Below, piece after piece: positions 29,345 through 38,824 of a DNA stretch of 64,000 nt. The position numbers and the translations under genes are program-made. Position 1 is the stretch's first letter; every line of letters begins with the position of its first letter. Source of the DNA: Bradyrhizobium guangdongense. GTDB taxonomy: Bacteria; Pseudomonadota; Alphaproteobacteria; Rhizobiales; Xanthobacteraceae. A model generated the notes under the pieces. The model saw only the letters and a list, made by a program, of their open reading frames with translations, was not told the DNA's origin and searched no databases. The DNA lies in assembly GCF_004114975.1 (NCBI RefSeq), contig NZ_CP030051.1:310001-374000 (forward strand). The letters run 5' to 3'.

Positions 29345-29839
29345 ATGTCCCTGATCGGCCGCCTCATCATCATCTTTATCGGCTTTCTCGCCGCCTGTTT
29401 CGTCGGCGGCATGATCGTGGTCGGCGCGCTGCTGTTTCCGGAGTTTTCCGATCTCGGCGCCGGTCCCGTCGATCAGGGCACGATCGACATCCTGCTCGGC
29501 TTCGGCTTCATTTTCGTTTCTGGTTTCGCGCTGGTGCCGGCGGCGGTGATCGTCGCGATCACCGAAGCGCTCTATATCCGCAGCGCGCTGGCCTACGCTG
29601 TCGGCGGCGGCCTCGTCGGGCTCGCCTGCTATCTCGGGCTCGTTCCGTTCGACTCCGAAACATTGCGATTCGAAGGCATCGTGCGCCGGCATCTGGAGAT
29701 CATGACCGGCGCGGGCATCGTCGCCGGAATCGTCTACTGGCTGATCGCCGGCCGCAACGCCGGGGCATGGCGCATCCCGCCGGCCCCGCGCCAGCCGCCC
29801 CCGCCGCTGCCGTCGAGTTCGCGGCCGGATGCGCGGTAA
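29345..29839 (+). CDS. Small integral membrane protein, unknown function
   Basis: A 164-residue protein with four hydrophobic helices, at about 3-27, 47-69, 74-95 and 120-138. A cytoplasmic proline-rich tail APRQPPPPLPSSS follows. I do not recognise a named family beyond conserved Bradyrhizobiaceae membrane proteins. The ATG at 29345 is used; upstream in-frame codons fall inside a repeat element. The PAP2 gene begins 57 bp downstream on the same strand, so the two may be co-transcribed. Confidence 0.75.
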   Translation: MSLIGRLIIIFIGFLAACFVGGMIVVGALLFPEFSDLGAGPVDQGTIDILLGFGFIFVSGFALVPAAVIVAITEALYIRSALAYAVGGGLVGLACYLGLVPFDSETLRFEGIVRRHLEIMTGAGIVAGIVYWLIAGRNAGAWRIPPAPRQPPPPLPSSSRPDAR

Positions 29840-29895
29840 ATCGTGCGGTCATTCCAGGGTTTCCATCTCCGTTCCACTCCGCTAAACCGCGCGCC

Positions 29896-30672
29896 ATGAA
29901 CCGGACTGGACTCTTCATCGCCCTTTCGCTGTGGCTCGTGATCGGCGTCGTTTTCGGCCTCTATCCCGAGCTCGATCTCAAGCTTGCCGCGCTGTTCTTC
30001 GATCCTGCGACCAAGACGTTTCCGCTCAAGCAGAACGGCTGGGCCGAGATCGCGCGGGACGCTGCGATGTGGGTCTCCTGGGCTTGCGTGCTGCCGTCGC
30101 TGGTCGCACTGGTGGTGAAAATGATCAGGCCCGACCGTCCCCTGATGGTGTCGGGCCGCACGATCGTGTTCCTGCTGGTCACCATCATCCTGTCGGCCGT
30201 CATTCTCTCCAACCTCGCCTTCAAGACCTATTGGGGCCGCCCGCGGCCGGTGGTGGTGACCGAGTTTGCCGGCGACCAGCAATTCGTGCCGTGGTGGGAT
30301 CCCCGCGGCGGCTGCGCGCGCAATTGCTCGTTCTTCTCGGGCGAAGGTGCAACCGCGTTCTGGACGCTGGCGCCGGCCGCGCTGGCGCCGCCGGCGTGGC
30401 GGCCGCTCGCCTATGCCGGCGCAGTCGTGTTCGGGGCCGTGACATCAGGACTCCGCATGGCCTTCGGCGGACACTTCTTCACTGACGTCGCGACCGCCGG
30501 CCTCGTCACCTTCGTCGTGATCTGGTTCGGTTTCGCGCTGATCTACCGCTGGCCGCGGACCCGGTTTTCGGACGAGGCGGTCGATGCGGCTCTGACCCGT
30601 CTGAACATGCCCGCCTACCGGCTCCGCCAGCGCCTGTTCAGCCGCAAGGCGGGTCCCGAGCCCTCGGTTTGA
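29896..30672 (+). CDS. PAP2-family lipid phosphatase
   Basis: A 258-residue inner-membrane protein with about six hydrophobic helices and the three-part PAP2 site. Motif 1 is K110-x6-R117-P118. Motif 2 reads F147-S-G-E150 instead of the common PSGH. Motif 3 is R187-x5-H193-x3-D197. Family members remove phosphate from phosphatidic acid, undecaprenyl-PP or lipid A. LpxE/LpxF-type lipid A phosphatases are known in rhizobia, but I cannot assign this one. The Glu in place of the motif-2 histidine is notable. Four cysteines or fewer lie in the periplasmic loop near CARNC. Confidence 0.85.
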   Translation: MNRTGLFIALSLWLVIGVVFGLYPELDLKLAALFFDPATKTFPLKQNGWAEIARDAAMWVSWACVLPSLVALVVKMIRPDRPLMVSGRTIVFLLVTIILSAVILSNLAFKTYWGRPRPVVVTEFAGDQQFVPWWDPRGGCARNCSFFSGEGATAFWTLAPAALAPPAWRPLAYAGAVVFGAVTSGLRMAFGGHFFTDVATAGLVTFVVIWFGFALIYRWPRTRFSDEAVDAALTRLNMPAYRLRQRLFSRKAGPEPSV

Positions 30673-30744
30673 GCCATTAAATGCGTGCCGAGCCCTGCGA
30701 AATTTGATATTCGCGCGGTCAAACACGCCCCTCATCAGCCCTGA

Positions 30745-32100
<1,356 letters not shown>

Positions 32101-32101
32101 C

Positions 32102-32188
32102 GTTAGGCAAAGCGAAGCGTGCCCGCGCATTTTCCGTGATCGAGAGAGGTGGTGGGCACGGCGCTATGCGCCTTTGCCAACCCTACGA
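32102..32188. repeat. Dispersed palindromic repeat, family C (copy 1)
   Basis: GGCAAAGCGAAGCGTGCCC at the left and GGGCACGGCGCTATGCGCC at the right, bounded by GTTAGG and CCCTACG. The second copy (58069-58156) is in the opposite orientation, and each lies directly after a biosynthetic gene stop codon. Confidence 0.85.
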
Positions 32189-32226
32189 CTTCACGCCACG
32201 TCGCCGCACGCGCGTCACAACCAAAA

Positions 32227-32258
32227 CAAAAATGGCCGGGATCGCTCCCGGCCATTTT
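32227..32258. terminator. Bidirectional terminator between argG and the OmpA-like gene
   Basis: AAAATGGCCGGGA and its complement TCCCGGCCATTTT flank a 4-nt loop, giving runs of A and T on both sides. Suitable for ending argG (plus) and the convergent minus-strand gene ending at 32274. Confidence 0.9.
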
Positions 32259-32273
32259 CTTTTTGCGACCGCC

Positions 32274-34391
32274 TCAGCGCGGCGGCGGGGCCGCGTTGGC
32301 CTGGCCGCCGTTCAATAGCGGCGTGATGCGACGGACGGTGACGCGCCGGTTGATCCGGCTCGGGCCGTCGGTCTGCTCCTTCAGGTACTGCTTGCCGTAG
32401 CCCTGCGACGTCAGGTTCTCGGCAGGTACGCCGAACTGCTGGGTCAGTAGTTCGGCCGCGGCCTGCGCCCGGCGATCCGACAGCGACAAATTGTCTACGT
32501 CGTTGCCGACCGCGTCGGTGTGGCCCTCGATCAGGAACACCTCCTGCGGGTTGGCCCGGATCGCCTGGTTGATGCCGTCGGCGATCACCTGGAGCCGCGC
32601 CGCCTGATCAGGCGGAATGGTCCACGATCCCGTCTCGAAGTTGATCGTGTTGACGTCGACGCTCGGCATCGCCATGCGGACGTTCGGCGAGTAGCGGATC
32701 TCGTCGAGCGAGTAGCGTCGCTCGATCCGCTGCACCGGCGGCGCCCGCATCGTCTCGTAGATCACGTCCGGCGATGCTTCCTGGGCATCGACGATGTAGC
32801 GATCGTAGGGGATGCTCACGACCGGCGGCGGCACGTCGACATAGAAGCCGCCGACCGCGCGCGGGTCGCGATAGGTGTTGTCGATGATGATGATCTCGCG
32901 CCCGCCGGGGTCCCTGCGGATTCGGCGGAGCAGCGAACCATCGGGACCGACCACGGTGATCACCTCGCTGCCGTCGGGACGGATCACGACGGTGCGGGTC
33001 TCGCCGCCGACGGTCTCGGTGCGGATGTCGCGGGCGCCATAGCGGAAGCGATAGAGATCGTTGCCGCGGACATATTCCTGACCGCTGGGGTCGCGGATGA
33101 TGATGCGGTCCGGCTCGGTGTAGATGGTGCGGCCGCCTTCGACGACTTCCTGCCGCTGATTGCGGTAGTCGGCGATGGTGGCGCCGATCACGGCACCGGC
33201 GACCACGCCCGCACCGAACGCCAGCGGCGTCAGGTCACGCTGCGGCGGACGCGGCGGCGGCGGCAGCGGGGCGGCAACGGCCGGCGCGGCGCGGAAGGCC
33301 GGTGCAACCGTCGGCGGGGCGTACTGAGCCTTGTTGGGCGGCGGCGCTGCGGCCGGCGTGGCCGGGACGACCGTCGGTGCAGCGGCGCCGGGCGGCGGTG
33401 CCGGGGGACGCTGCACGGCGCCCGCCTGCGGCGTCACAGGCGGTGTTCCAGCCGTGGGCGCGCCCGCAGCCGGCGCTCCACCCTGACGGCCGGGAGGCGC
33501 CACAGCGCCGCCGGGAGCCGGGGTTGGCGTCGGAGTCGGGCCTGCAGCTGGCGGGGCGCCCGGACGTGCGGGCACCGGCGTCGGGGTGCCAGTTGGTGCC
33601 GGCGTGGCAGCCGGAGCTGGTGCCCCTGCGGCCGGCGGAGCGCCGGGGCGCACTGGGGTCACAGTCGGCGTGGGCGTGGGTGTCGGCGTAGCAGTCGTTG
33701 CTTCCGGGCGAAGTGCCGGCGCTGCGGGCGACGGCGTCGGCGTTGCCGTCGGAGCTGGCGCGGGTCTTGCGCCAGGAGCCGCTGAAGGCGGAGGCGGAGG
33801 CGGCGCAGCCGGCCGCCCCGGCGCCGTCACAGGCGGCGGAGGGGGCGGTGTCGGAGCGTGCTGCTGCGGAGCCGCAGCCGGAGGCGGCGGTGTGGGGGCG
33901 TGCTGCTGCGGCGCTGGGGGCGGAGGCGGCGTCGGCGCATGTTGCTGCGGCGCTGCGCCCGGAGGCGGTGGTGTCGGAGCATGCTGCTGCGGCGCCGGAG
34001 GCGGCGTCGGCGGCTTGGGTGCAGCAGGCGGCGGCGGAGGCGGAGGAGGCGCCTGATGAGTTGCGGGCGGCGGAGGCGGCGGCGTCGGGCGTGACGGCGC
34101 GGCAGCCGGCGGAGGTGCGGCAGGCGGATGCGGCGGTGCCGCCGCGGGCGGCGGTGCAGTCGGATGGGCGGGAGCCGCAGGCGGCGGAGGCGGCGTCGCC
34201 GGACGCGCGCCGGGCGGCGGCCCCTTCGGCGCTTCCTTCGGAGGCTGCTTCGGTTTTCCGTCAGGGCCCGTCTCTGGCTGGGCCTGCGCGACCACGAGTG
34301 GCGGCGCGGATTGCGCGTGCGATGCGGAGCTTGCGAATTGCATCGCGGTCAGAGCCGTCGTGGCAAGCAGCACGAAACGAAGGTTGGTCAT
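32274..34391 (-). CDS. Proline-rich OmpA-family outer-membrane-associated protein
   Basis: A 705-residue envelope protein. A Sec signal peptide (about 1-27, ending SHAQS) is followed by some 330 residues very rich in Pro and Ala. These include four copies of a QQHAPTPPPP-type repeat. A Gly-rich hydrophobic segment (LAFGAGVVAGAVIGATIA) and a beta-rich region follow. The C-terminal OmpA-like peptidoglycan-binding domain covers about the last 120 residues (LIEGHTDAVGNDVDN, LSDRRAQAAAELL). The Pro-rich part may span the periplasm. The ATG at 34391, with GGGGAAG about 10 bases upstream, is chosen over TTG 34400. Confidence 0.9.
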   Translation of the reverse strand: MTNLRFVLLATTALTAMQFASSASHAQSAPPLVVAQAQPETGPDGKPKQPPKEAPKGPPPGARPATPPPPPAAPAHPTAPPPAAAPPHPPAAPPPAAAPSRPTPPPPPPATHQAPPPPPPPPAAPKPPTPPPAPQQHAPTPPPPGAAPQQHAPTPPPPPAPQQHAPTPPPPAAAPQQHAPTPPPPPPVTAPGRPAAPPPPPPSAAPGARPAPAPTATPTPSPAAPALRPEATTATPTPTPTPTVTPVRPGAPPAAGAPAPAATPAPTGTPTPVPARPGAPPAAGPTPTPTPAPGGAVAPPGRQGGAPAAGAPTAGTPPVTPQAGAVQRPPAPPPGAAAPTVVPATPAAAPPPNKAQYAPPTVAPAFRAAPAVAAPLPPPPRPPQRDLTPLAFGAGVVAGAVIGATIADYRNQRQEVVEGGRTIYTEPDRIIIRDPSGQEYVRGNDLYRFRYGARDIRTETVGGETRTVVIRPDGSEVITVVGPDGSLLRRIRRDPGGREIIIIDNTYRDPRAVGGFYVDVPPPVVSIPYDRYIVDAQEASPDVIYETMRAPPVQRIERRYSLDEIRYSPNVRMAMPSVDVNTINFETGSWTIPPDQAARLQVIADGINQAIRANPQEVFLIEGHTDAVGNDVDNLSLSDRRAQAAAELLTQQFGVPAENLTSQGYGKQYLKEQTDGPSRINRRVTVRRITPLLNGGQANAAPPPR

Positions 34392-34579
34392 GTGGTTCAA
34401 CTTCCCCGGAAGGTTCTTTGACGAAGTCTGGTGATGAACGGCTACGCGTTAGGCCGCATTGTGGCGGGCGAAGCGGTCGCGGCCCGATTTATTTCTGCAC
34501 GCAAATCACGTCACGATCGCGACGTTCATTGCGCATTCAGACGCTGGTTGCAATCGCCCCATATGTAATCGCTGCAGTC

Positions 34580-34822
34580 TCACATGCGGTCCTGCGACGA
34601 ATTGGCATCCGTCGCAGGATTAGGCGTGAGCGGACCGTCCGGTCCACGCGATGGAATCTCTTCGGGGATGCGGCCCGGCAATTCATCGGGGCTCGGTGAT
34701 TCGCCGGGCTCGCGCACCGGCGGCGTGATCTCGGGCTGCGGATTGCCCGGCGGAATTCCCGGCGGCGGCTCAACGGGCGTGCCGGGCGTCGATGGTGGTA
34801 TCTCGGGCGGTTCGATCGGCAT
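34580..34822 (-). CDS. Small proline-rich protein
   Basis: An 80-residue acidic protein rich in Pro, Glu and Gly (MPIEPPEIPPSTPGTP at the start), with no hydrophobic segment. It looks intrinsically disordered. Its ATG shares a base with the TGA stop of the upstream PPOX-fold gene (TGATG), which supports it being a real, translationally coupled gene despite low complexity. Similar short Pro-rich hypotheticals occur in Bradyrhizobium genomes. Function unknown. Confidence 0.65.
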   Translation of the reverse strand: MPIEPPEIPPSTPGTPVEPPPGIPPGNPQPEITPPVREPGESPSPDELPGRIPEEIPSRGPDGPLTPNPATDANSSQDRM

Positions 34823-35307
34823 CACATCGAGACCTTGCGATTGTCGCCGATGTCGGGACGCGTATTCGTCACCGCTGCTGCGGCCATCTTCACGTAGGAG
34901 ATCACCGTACCCGGCGAATCCCAGAACTCGGCATCATCGGGCGTGACCTTGAGCACGCGAATGTTGGGATCTTCGGCAGAGTCCCACCACGCCTTGGCCG
35001 GCGTCGAGAAAAGCTCCTTGATCTTGGCCCGGTCATTGGAGATGGCCGCAGTGCCCGTCAGGGAGACATATTTCTGACTGCCGGCATCGGCGAATGACAG
35101 GTTGATCGAGGGATTGCGAGCAATCTCCTCGTCCTTGTGACGCCGTGCGTCCGTCAAGAAATATATCGTGTTCGCGTCGCGATCGAGATAGGCGCTCATC
35201 GGCCGCGCGCGCAGCTTTTCGCCGTCGCGTGTCACCAGCATGGCAAAGCCGATCTTCTTCATCAGCTCCCAGGCGCGATCGACGTCGCGCGCATTGTCGT
35301 TGGCCAT
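34822..35307 (-). CDS. Pyridoxamine 5'-phosphate oxidase-fold protein (general stress protein 26-like)
   Basis: A 161-residue split-barrel flavin-binding protein of the PPOX superfamily. GFAMLVTRDGEKLRARPMSAY near the N-terminus and the ARRHKDEEIARNPSINLSF segment match the general stress protein 26 group, which binds FMN or FAD but is not the vitamin B6 enzyme. An ATG at 35307 follows AAGGAG at good spacing. A GGAAC-N16-TGTT element lies upstream and fits a general-stress (EcfG) promoter with one mismatch. It is coupled to the small Pro-rich gene downstream. Confidence 0.87.
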   Translation of the reverse strand: MANDNARDVDRAWELMKKIGFAMLVTRDGEKLRARPMSAYLDRDANTIYFLTDARRHKDEEIARNPSINLSFADAGSQKYVSLTGTAAISNDRAKIKELFSTPAKAWWDSAEDPNIRVLKVTPDDAEFWDSPGTVISYVKMAAAAVTNTRPDIGDNRKVSM

Positions 35308-35334
35308 ATCGTGCTCCTTCTTGCAAGCGACGAT

Positions 35335-35359
35335 AACAGCGTGCGGGATGCGATGTTCC
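35335..35359 (-). promoter_or_regulatory. Candidate EcfG-type general-stress promoter
   Basis: On the minus strand GGAAC (35359-35355), a 16-base spacer and TGTT (35338-35335). The alphaproteobacterial EcfG consensus is GGAAC-N16/17-CGTT, so there is one mismatch. Position 28 bases before the PPOX-fold ATG is appropriate. Confidence 0.45.
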
Positions 35360-35379
35360 CGCCGAAGAATGGAACCGGT

Positions 35380-35766
35380 CTATTCCGGCGCGTGACAGAC
35401 CGCCTCGATGTTGTGGCCGTCCGGGTCGAGCACGAAGGCGCCGTAATAGTTCGCGTGATAATGCGGGCGAAGGCCGGGCGGTCCGTTGTCGCGGCCGCCC
35501 GCGGCCATCGCAGCCTTGTAGAACGCATCCACGGTGGCGCGGTCTTTCGCAGCGATCGCCACATGCACCGGCTTGTTCATCGCGCCTCCGCCGCCGATCC
35601 AGAAATCCGGCTTGCCGTCGGCGCCGAAGCCGGCGGCCGCGGCGTGGCCGGTCTGCTCCGCCGCCACCTCCATGATCAGGCTGTAATCGAGCGGCGCCAG
35701 CGCCTTGCTGTAGAACGCCTTCGCCGCCTCATAGTCGGAGACGGACAAGCCCATATGATCGATCAT
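35380..35766 (-). CDS. VOC superfamily (glyoxalase/bleomycin-resistance-like) protein
   Basis: A 128-residue protein with the paired beta-alpha-beta-beta-beta modules of the vicinal oxygen chelate fold. The N-terminal MIDHMGLSV carries a probable metal histidine (His4). HVAIAAKDR (about 68) and GHNIEAVCH (about 115-123) supply further family positions. Members include glyoxalase I, dioxygenases and antibiotic-binding proteins; the substrate cannot be assigned. It precedes the PPOX-fold gene on the same strand with a 72-bp gap. Confidence 0.88.
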   Translation of the reverse strand: MIDHMGLSVSDYEAAKAFYSKALAPLDYSLIMEVAAEQTGHAAAAGFGADGKPDFWIGGGGAMNKPVHVAIAAKDRATVDAFYKAAMAAGGRDNGPPGLRPHYHANYYGAFVLDPDGHNIEAVCHAPE

Positions 35767-35787
35767 AACAACCTCCGTTGTTCGTCG

Positions 35788-36681
35788 TCAGCGTGACAGG
35801 AACGTATTGCTTCTCGTCTTGCGCGCGATCGCATAGCCGCGCGCGACCATGTCACCGATACAATCCTGCTGCCATTCGTTTTGTGACAAATGCTCGATCA
35901 CGACCGCGCGCGGCCACAGCGATGGCGGCGCGTCGCGGAAGAAGCCGATCAGCACGCGGTCCTCAAAGCCCTCGACGTCGATCTTGAGCGAATCGACCTG
36001 TGTGACGCCGGCTTCTTCGAGGATGCGCGTCAGCCGCAACGACGGCACCTTGATCGCATCCGTGCCGGGGGTGCCGGTGATGACATGCGTGGCGCCGAGA
36101 TTTCCGCCGCCGCTCTCGATCATCAGCTCGCCGTCGGCATCGCCCGCGGCGGCCTGCACCAGGCGGACCTGCGTTGCTTTTGATGCGGCATGGTTGAAGG
36201 CGAGCCGTCCGAACGTCAGCGGATGCGGCTCGATCGCAACCACCTTGCCCGAGGTCCCCACCTGCCGCGCCATCACCAGCGCGAAGGTGCCGACATTGGC
36301 CCCGACATCGACGAAGGTGCCGCCCGCCGGCGTGTACCGGCGCAGGAAGTCGAGCTCATCGATGTTATAGTCGGGGTTGAACAGCGCGCCGCGTTCGGTG
36401 GCGCTGCCCTGGTGATAGAAGCGGAACGAGGCACCCTGATAGTGCACGTCGACCGGGCCGCCGCGCAGCAGGTTGACCAGCCGCGACATCCAGGGCCGGA
36501 ATGCGCCGCGCTTCAGCCCCGACGCTTGCACGAGGCTGATAATGGCGGCCTGCGCTGCATTGGGCGCAAACGTGCCAAACGGTGCAGTCGAAAGGGCGTT
36601 GTCGGGCGTCAAGCAGGCGGTCCTCGTTGCAGGCGGCGCATGCATAGCGGGTTTTGGCGGGGACTCCAAACTCACTGTCAT
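35788..36681 (-). CDS. FkbM family methyltransferase
   Basis: A protein of about 297 residues with a SAM-dependent FkbM domain. DVGANVGTFALVMAR is motif I, VVAIEPHPLTF supplies the acidic ribose contact, and SLKIDVEGFEDRVLIG is the signature FkbM motif. Such enzymes O-methylate sugars or polyketides, often in cell-surface glycans. The start is uncertain: ATG 36681 lies within the edge of a repeat element and ATG 36645 (MHAPP) is also possible. No glycosyltransferase genes are adjacent. Confidence 0.85.
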   Translation of the reverse strand: MTVSLESPPKPAMHAPPATRTACLTPDNALSTAPFGTFAPNAAQAAIISLVQASGLKRGAFRPWMSRLVNLLRGGPVDVHYQGASFRFYHQGSATERGALFNPDYNIDELDFLRRYTPAGGTFVDVGANVGTFALVMARQVGTSGKVVAIEPHPLTFGRLAFNHAASKATQVRLVQAAAGDADGELMIESGGGNLGATHVITGTPGTDAIKVPSLRLTRILEEAGVTQVDSLKIDVEGFEDRVLIGFFRDAPPSLWPRAVVIEHLSQNEWQQDCIGDMVARGYAIARKTRSNTFLSR

Positions 36682-36826
36682 CCCGGGGCGCGAAGCGAGC
36701 CCGGGATCGATAACCACAGGGAGGAATGTGACGCGAGATGCTCACTCCGAGTCTTCGCCAAACCTCTCCCTGTGGGTATGGATCCCGGATCTGCGCGCGC
36801 TTTGAGGCGCGCTTGTCCGGGATGAC
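36678..36826. repeat. Dispersed palindromic repeat, family B (copy 4)
   Basis: GTCATCCCGGGGCGCGAAGCG opens and GTCCGGGATGAC closes, with ACCACAGGGAGG / CCTCTCCCTGTGGG as a second arm pair. About 149 bp, the longest B copy. It fills the space between the ABC transporter stop and the FkbM start. Confidence 0.85.
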
Positions 36827-36838
36827 GCAGAGAAAGCC

Positions 36839-38785
36839 TCACGCCGCCTTCTTGCGCTGGCGCAGGAAGCGGCCGAGCAGCTTTCGTTTGCCCTTGCGCG
36901 GGATCAGGTCGACGTCGCTGACCAGCCTGGCGCCGCCCTTGCGGCGCTCCAGCACGATCTTGCGGCTGTGGAAGGCCTCCAACTCGACGCGATGCGCGAC
37001 GCTGACGATGGTGGCCTCTCGCAGCTCGTCGGTGACCATCTTCATCATCTTGTCCTGGCTCTTCTCGTCGAGCGCGGAGGTCGCTTCATCCAGCACGACG
37101 ATGTCGGGGTTGTGCAAGAGCAGCCGCGCGAAAGCGAGGCGCTGCTTCTCGCCGCCTGACAGCGTCTGGTCCCACGGCCCCTCCTCCTCGATCTTCTCCT
37201 TGAGATGGTCGAGGCCGACCTTGTGCAGGGCTTCGCCGATCTCCTCCTCGCTCCAGTTCTCGGCCGTGCCGGGATAGGCGACCGCCCGGCGCAAAGATCC
37301 TGAGGGGACGTAGGGCCGCTGCGGCAGCATGAACAGCCGCCTGTCGGGGTGGAAATTGACGCTGCCGCCGCCCCACGGCCAGAGGCCCGCAATGGCGCGC
37401 ACCAGCGTGCTCTTGCCGGTGCCGGATTCGCCGGCGACCAGAAGCCGCTCGCCCGGTGCGATCACCACCTCGGTCTCGCCGACCACGGCGGTGCCGTCAT
37501 CAAGCGTGACGGAGAGATCCCTCAGCTCCAGCATGGCCTCGTTGCCGGTCTCGCCGCGCTTGATGCGGCCGAGCCCGTCGCCCTGCTCGGCGCGCTCGAG
37601 GCCGTCGAGCGACATCATTAGCGAGGCGATGCGGCGCGCGCAGGCATTCCAGTCGGCCAGCCGCGGATAATTGTCGACCAGCCAGCCGAACGCGCCCTGC
37701 ACGATGGTGAAGGCGGAGGCGGCCTGCATCACCTGCCCGAGGCTCATGCTGCCGTCGAGGAATTTTGGCGCACATAGCAGGAGGGGGACGACGGGAGCAA
37801 CCAGGCTCGATCCCTGCGACACCAACGTGGTGCGCATGTGCTGGCCGGCCAGCCGCGCCCATTGCCTGAGCACGTTGGTAAAATTGCGGTCGATGCCGCC
37901 GCGCTCCTCCTCCTCGCCGCCGAGCAGCGCGATGCTCTCGCCATTCTCGCGCACACGCGTCAGCGTGTAGCGGAAATCGGCTTCGGCCTGGTTCTTGTCC
38001 TCGGAGACCTGCACGAATTGGCGGCCGATCACCAGGATCGAGCCGGAAGCGATGATGGCATAGAGGATCGCGGCAATCACGAGAAAGCCGGGAATGGTGA
38101 TCGCCGATCCTGCGAAGGTGATCGTGAGGGCGCCGCCGATGGTCCAGAGCACGACGATGAAGGTCGCGGCCGACAGCAGCGCGGAGGTGACGCCGGCGAG
38201 AAAGTCGACCGGGGAGTCCGTCGCGACGCGGAGATCCTCGGCGATCCTGTATTCGGGATTGTCGTGGTCGCCGCCGACGAGGTTGAGCTGGTAGTAGCGT
38301 CCATTCTCGAGCCAGCGCGTCAGCACGCTGCTCGTGAGCCAGGCGCGCCAGCGCCGCTGGATGCCCATGCGCGCAAACACCTGCGCGACGCCGAGCACGA
38401 TGCTGCCGATGGCGAGCGGGAAGAACATTGCGGTGAGGTGGAAGACGGTGGTCGCATCGCGTTTCTCGATGGCGTCGAAGATCGCGCGATTCCAGACATT
38501 GATGCCGTATTGGAAGCCGACGGTCAGGACGATCAGCGCGACGAGGCCGATGGAGAACGGCCAGGCCAGGCGATCGCCCTTGCGGCTCCAGAAACCGCGC
38601 GCGCTGATCCAGAAGCGGGTGAGGAGATAATCCTTGCGCGCCTGCTCGGCCTCTTCGGGCGTCAGCTCGGGATCAGGCTCCAGCAATTCGGGCGGTGGCG
38701 GCGCGACCTCATCGCCGTTCTCGCCGGTGACCTTCACAATGGGCGCTGTCTTGCCCTGCTCCTTTGTCCGGACCGGCTTCTGCAT
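36839..38785 (-). CDS. SbmA/BacA-like ABC transporter, fused permease and ATPase
   Basis: A 648-residue half-transporter. About 60 residues of Pro/Glu-rich N-terminus precede a six-helix domain of the ABC_membrane_2 (SbmA/BacA, YddA, peroxisomal ALD) type, about residues 70-370. The C-terminal ATPase has Walker A GESGTGKST, signature LSGGEKQRLAFARLL, Walker B IVVLDEATSALDE and H-loop VAHR. In Bradyrhizobium, BclA of this architecture imports plant NCR peptides during nodulation. Whether this is BclA or a paralogue cannot be decided here. It is 39 bp downstream of a hybrid sensor kinase on the same strand. Confidence 0.9.
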   Translation of the reverse strand: MQKPVRTKEQGKTAPIVKVTGENGDEVAPPPPELLEPDPELTPEEAEQARKDYLLTRFWISARGFWSRKGDRLAWPFSIGLVALIVLTVGFQYGINVWNRAIFDAIEKRDATTVFHLTAMFFPLAIGSIVLGVAQVFARMGIQRRWRAWLTSSVLTRWLENGRYYQLNLVGGDHDNPEYRIAEDLRVATDSPVDFLAGVTSALLSAATFIVVLWTIGGALTITFAGSAITIPGFLVIAAILYAIIASGSILVIGRQFVQVSEDKNQAEADFRYTLTRVRENGESIALLGGEEEERGGIDRNFTNVLRQWARLAGQHMRTTLVSQGSSLVAPVVPLLLCAPKFLDGSMSLGQVMQAASAFTIVQGAFGWLVDNYPRLADWNACARRIASLMMSLDGLERAEQGDGLGRIKRGETGNEAMLELRDLSVTLDDGTAVVGETEVVIAPGERLLVAGESGTGKSTLVRAIAGLWPWGGGSVNFHPDRRLFMLPQRPYVPSGSLRRAVAYPGTAENWSEEEIGEALHKVGLDHLKEKIEEEGPWDQTLSGGEKQRLAFARLLLHNPDIVVLDEATSALDEKSQDKMMKMVTDELREATIVSVAHRVELEAFHSRKIVLERRKGGARLVSDVDLIPRKGKRKLLGRFLRQRKKAA

Positions 38786-38824
38786 AAGGGGACAACGCCG
38801 TCCGGTTCCCTCGGGTTCCCCGTC

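Noticed and set aside
33586..34056. Glycine-rich plus-strand open frame, and a possible CRISPR-like repeat pattern
   Set aside because: It is the complement of the Pro-rich repeats in the OmpA-like gene. Repeats are short, in frame and without unique spacers, so not a CRISPR array.
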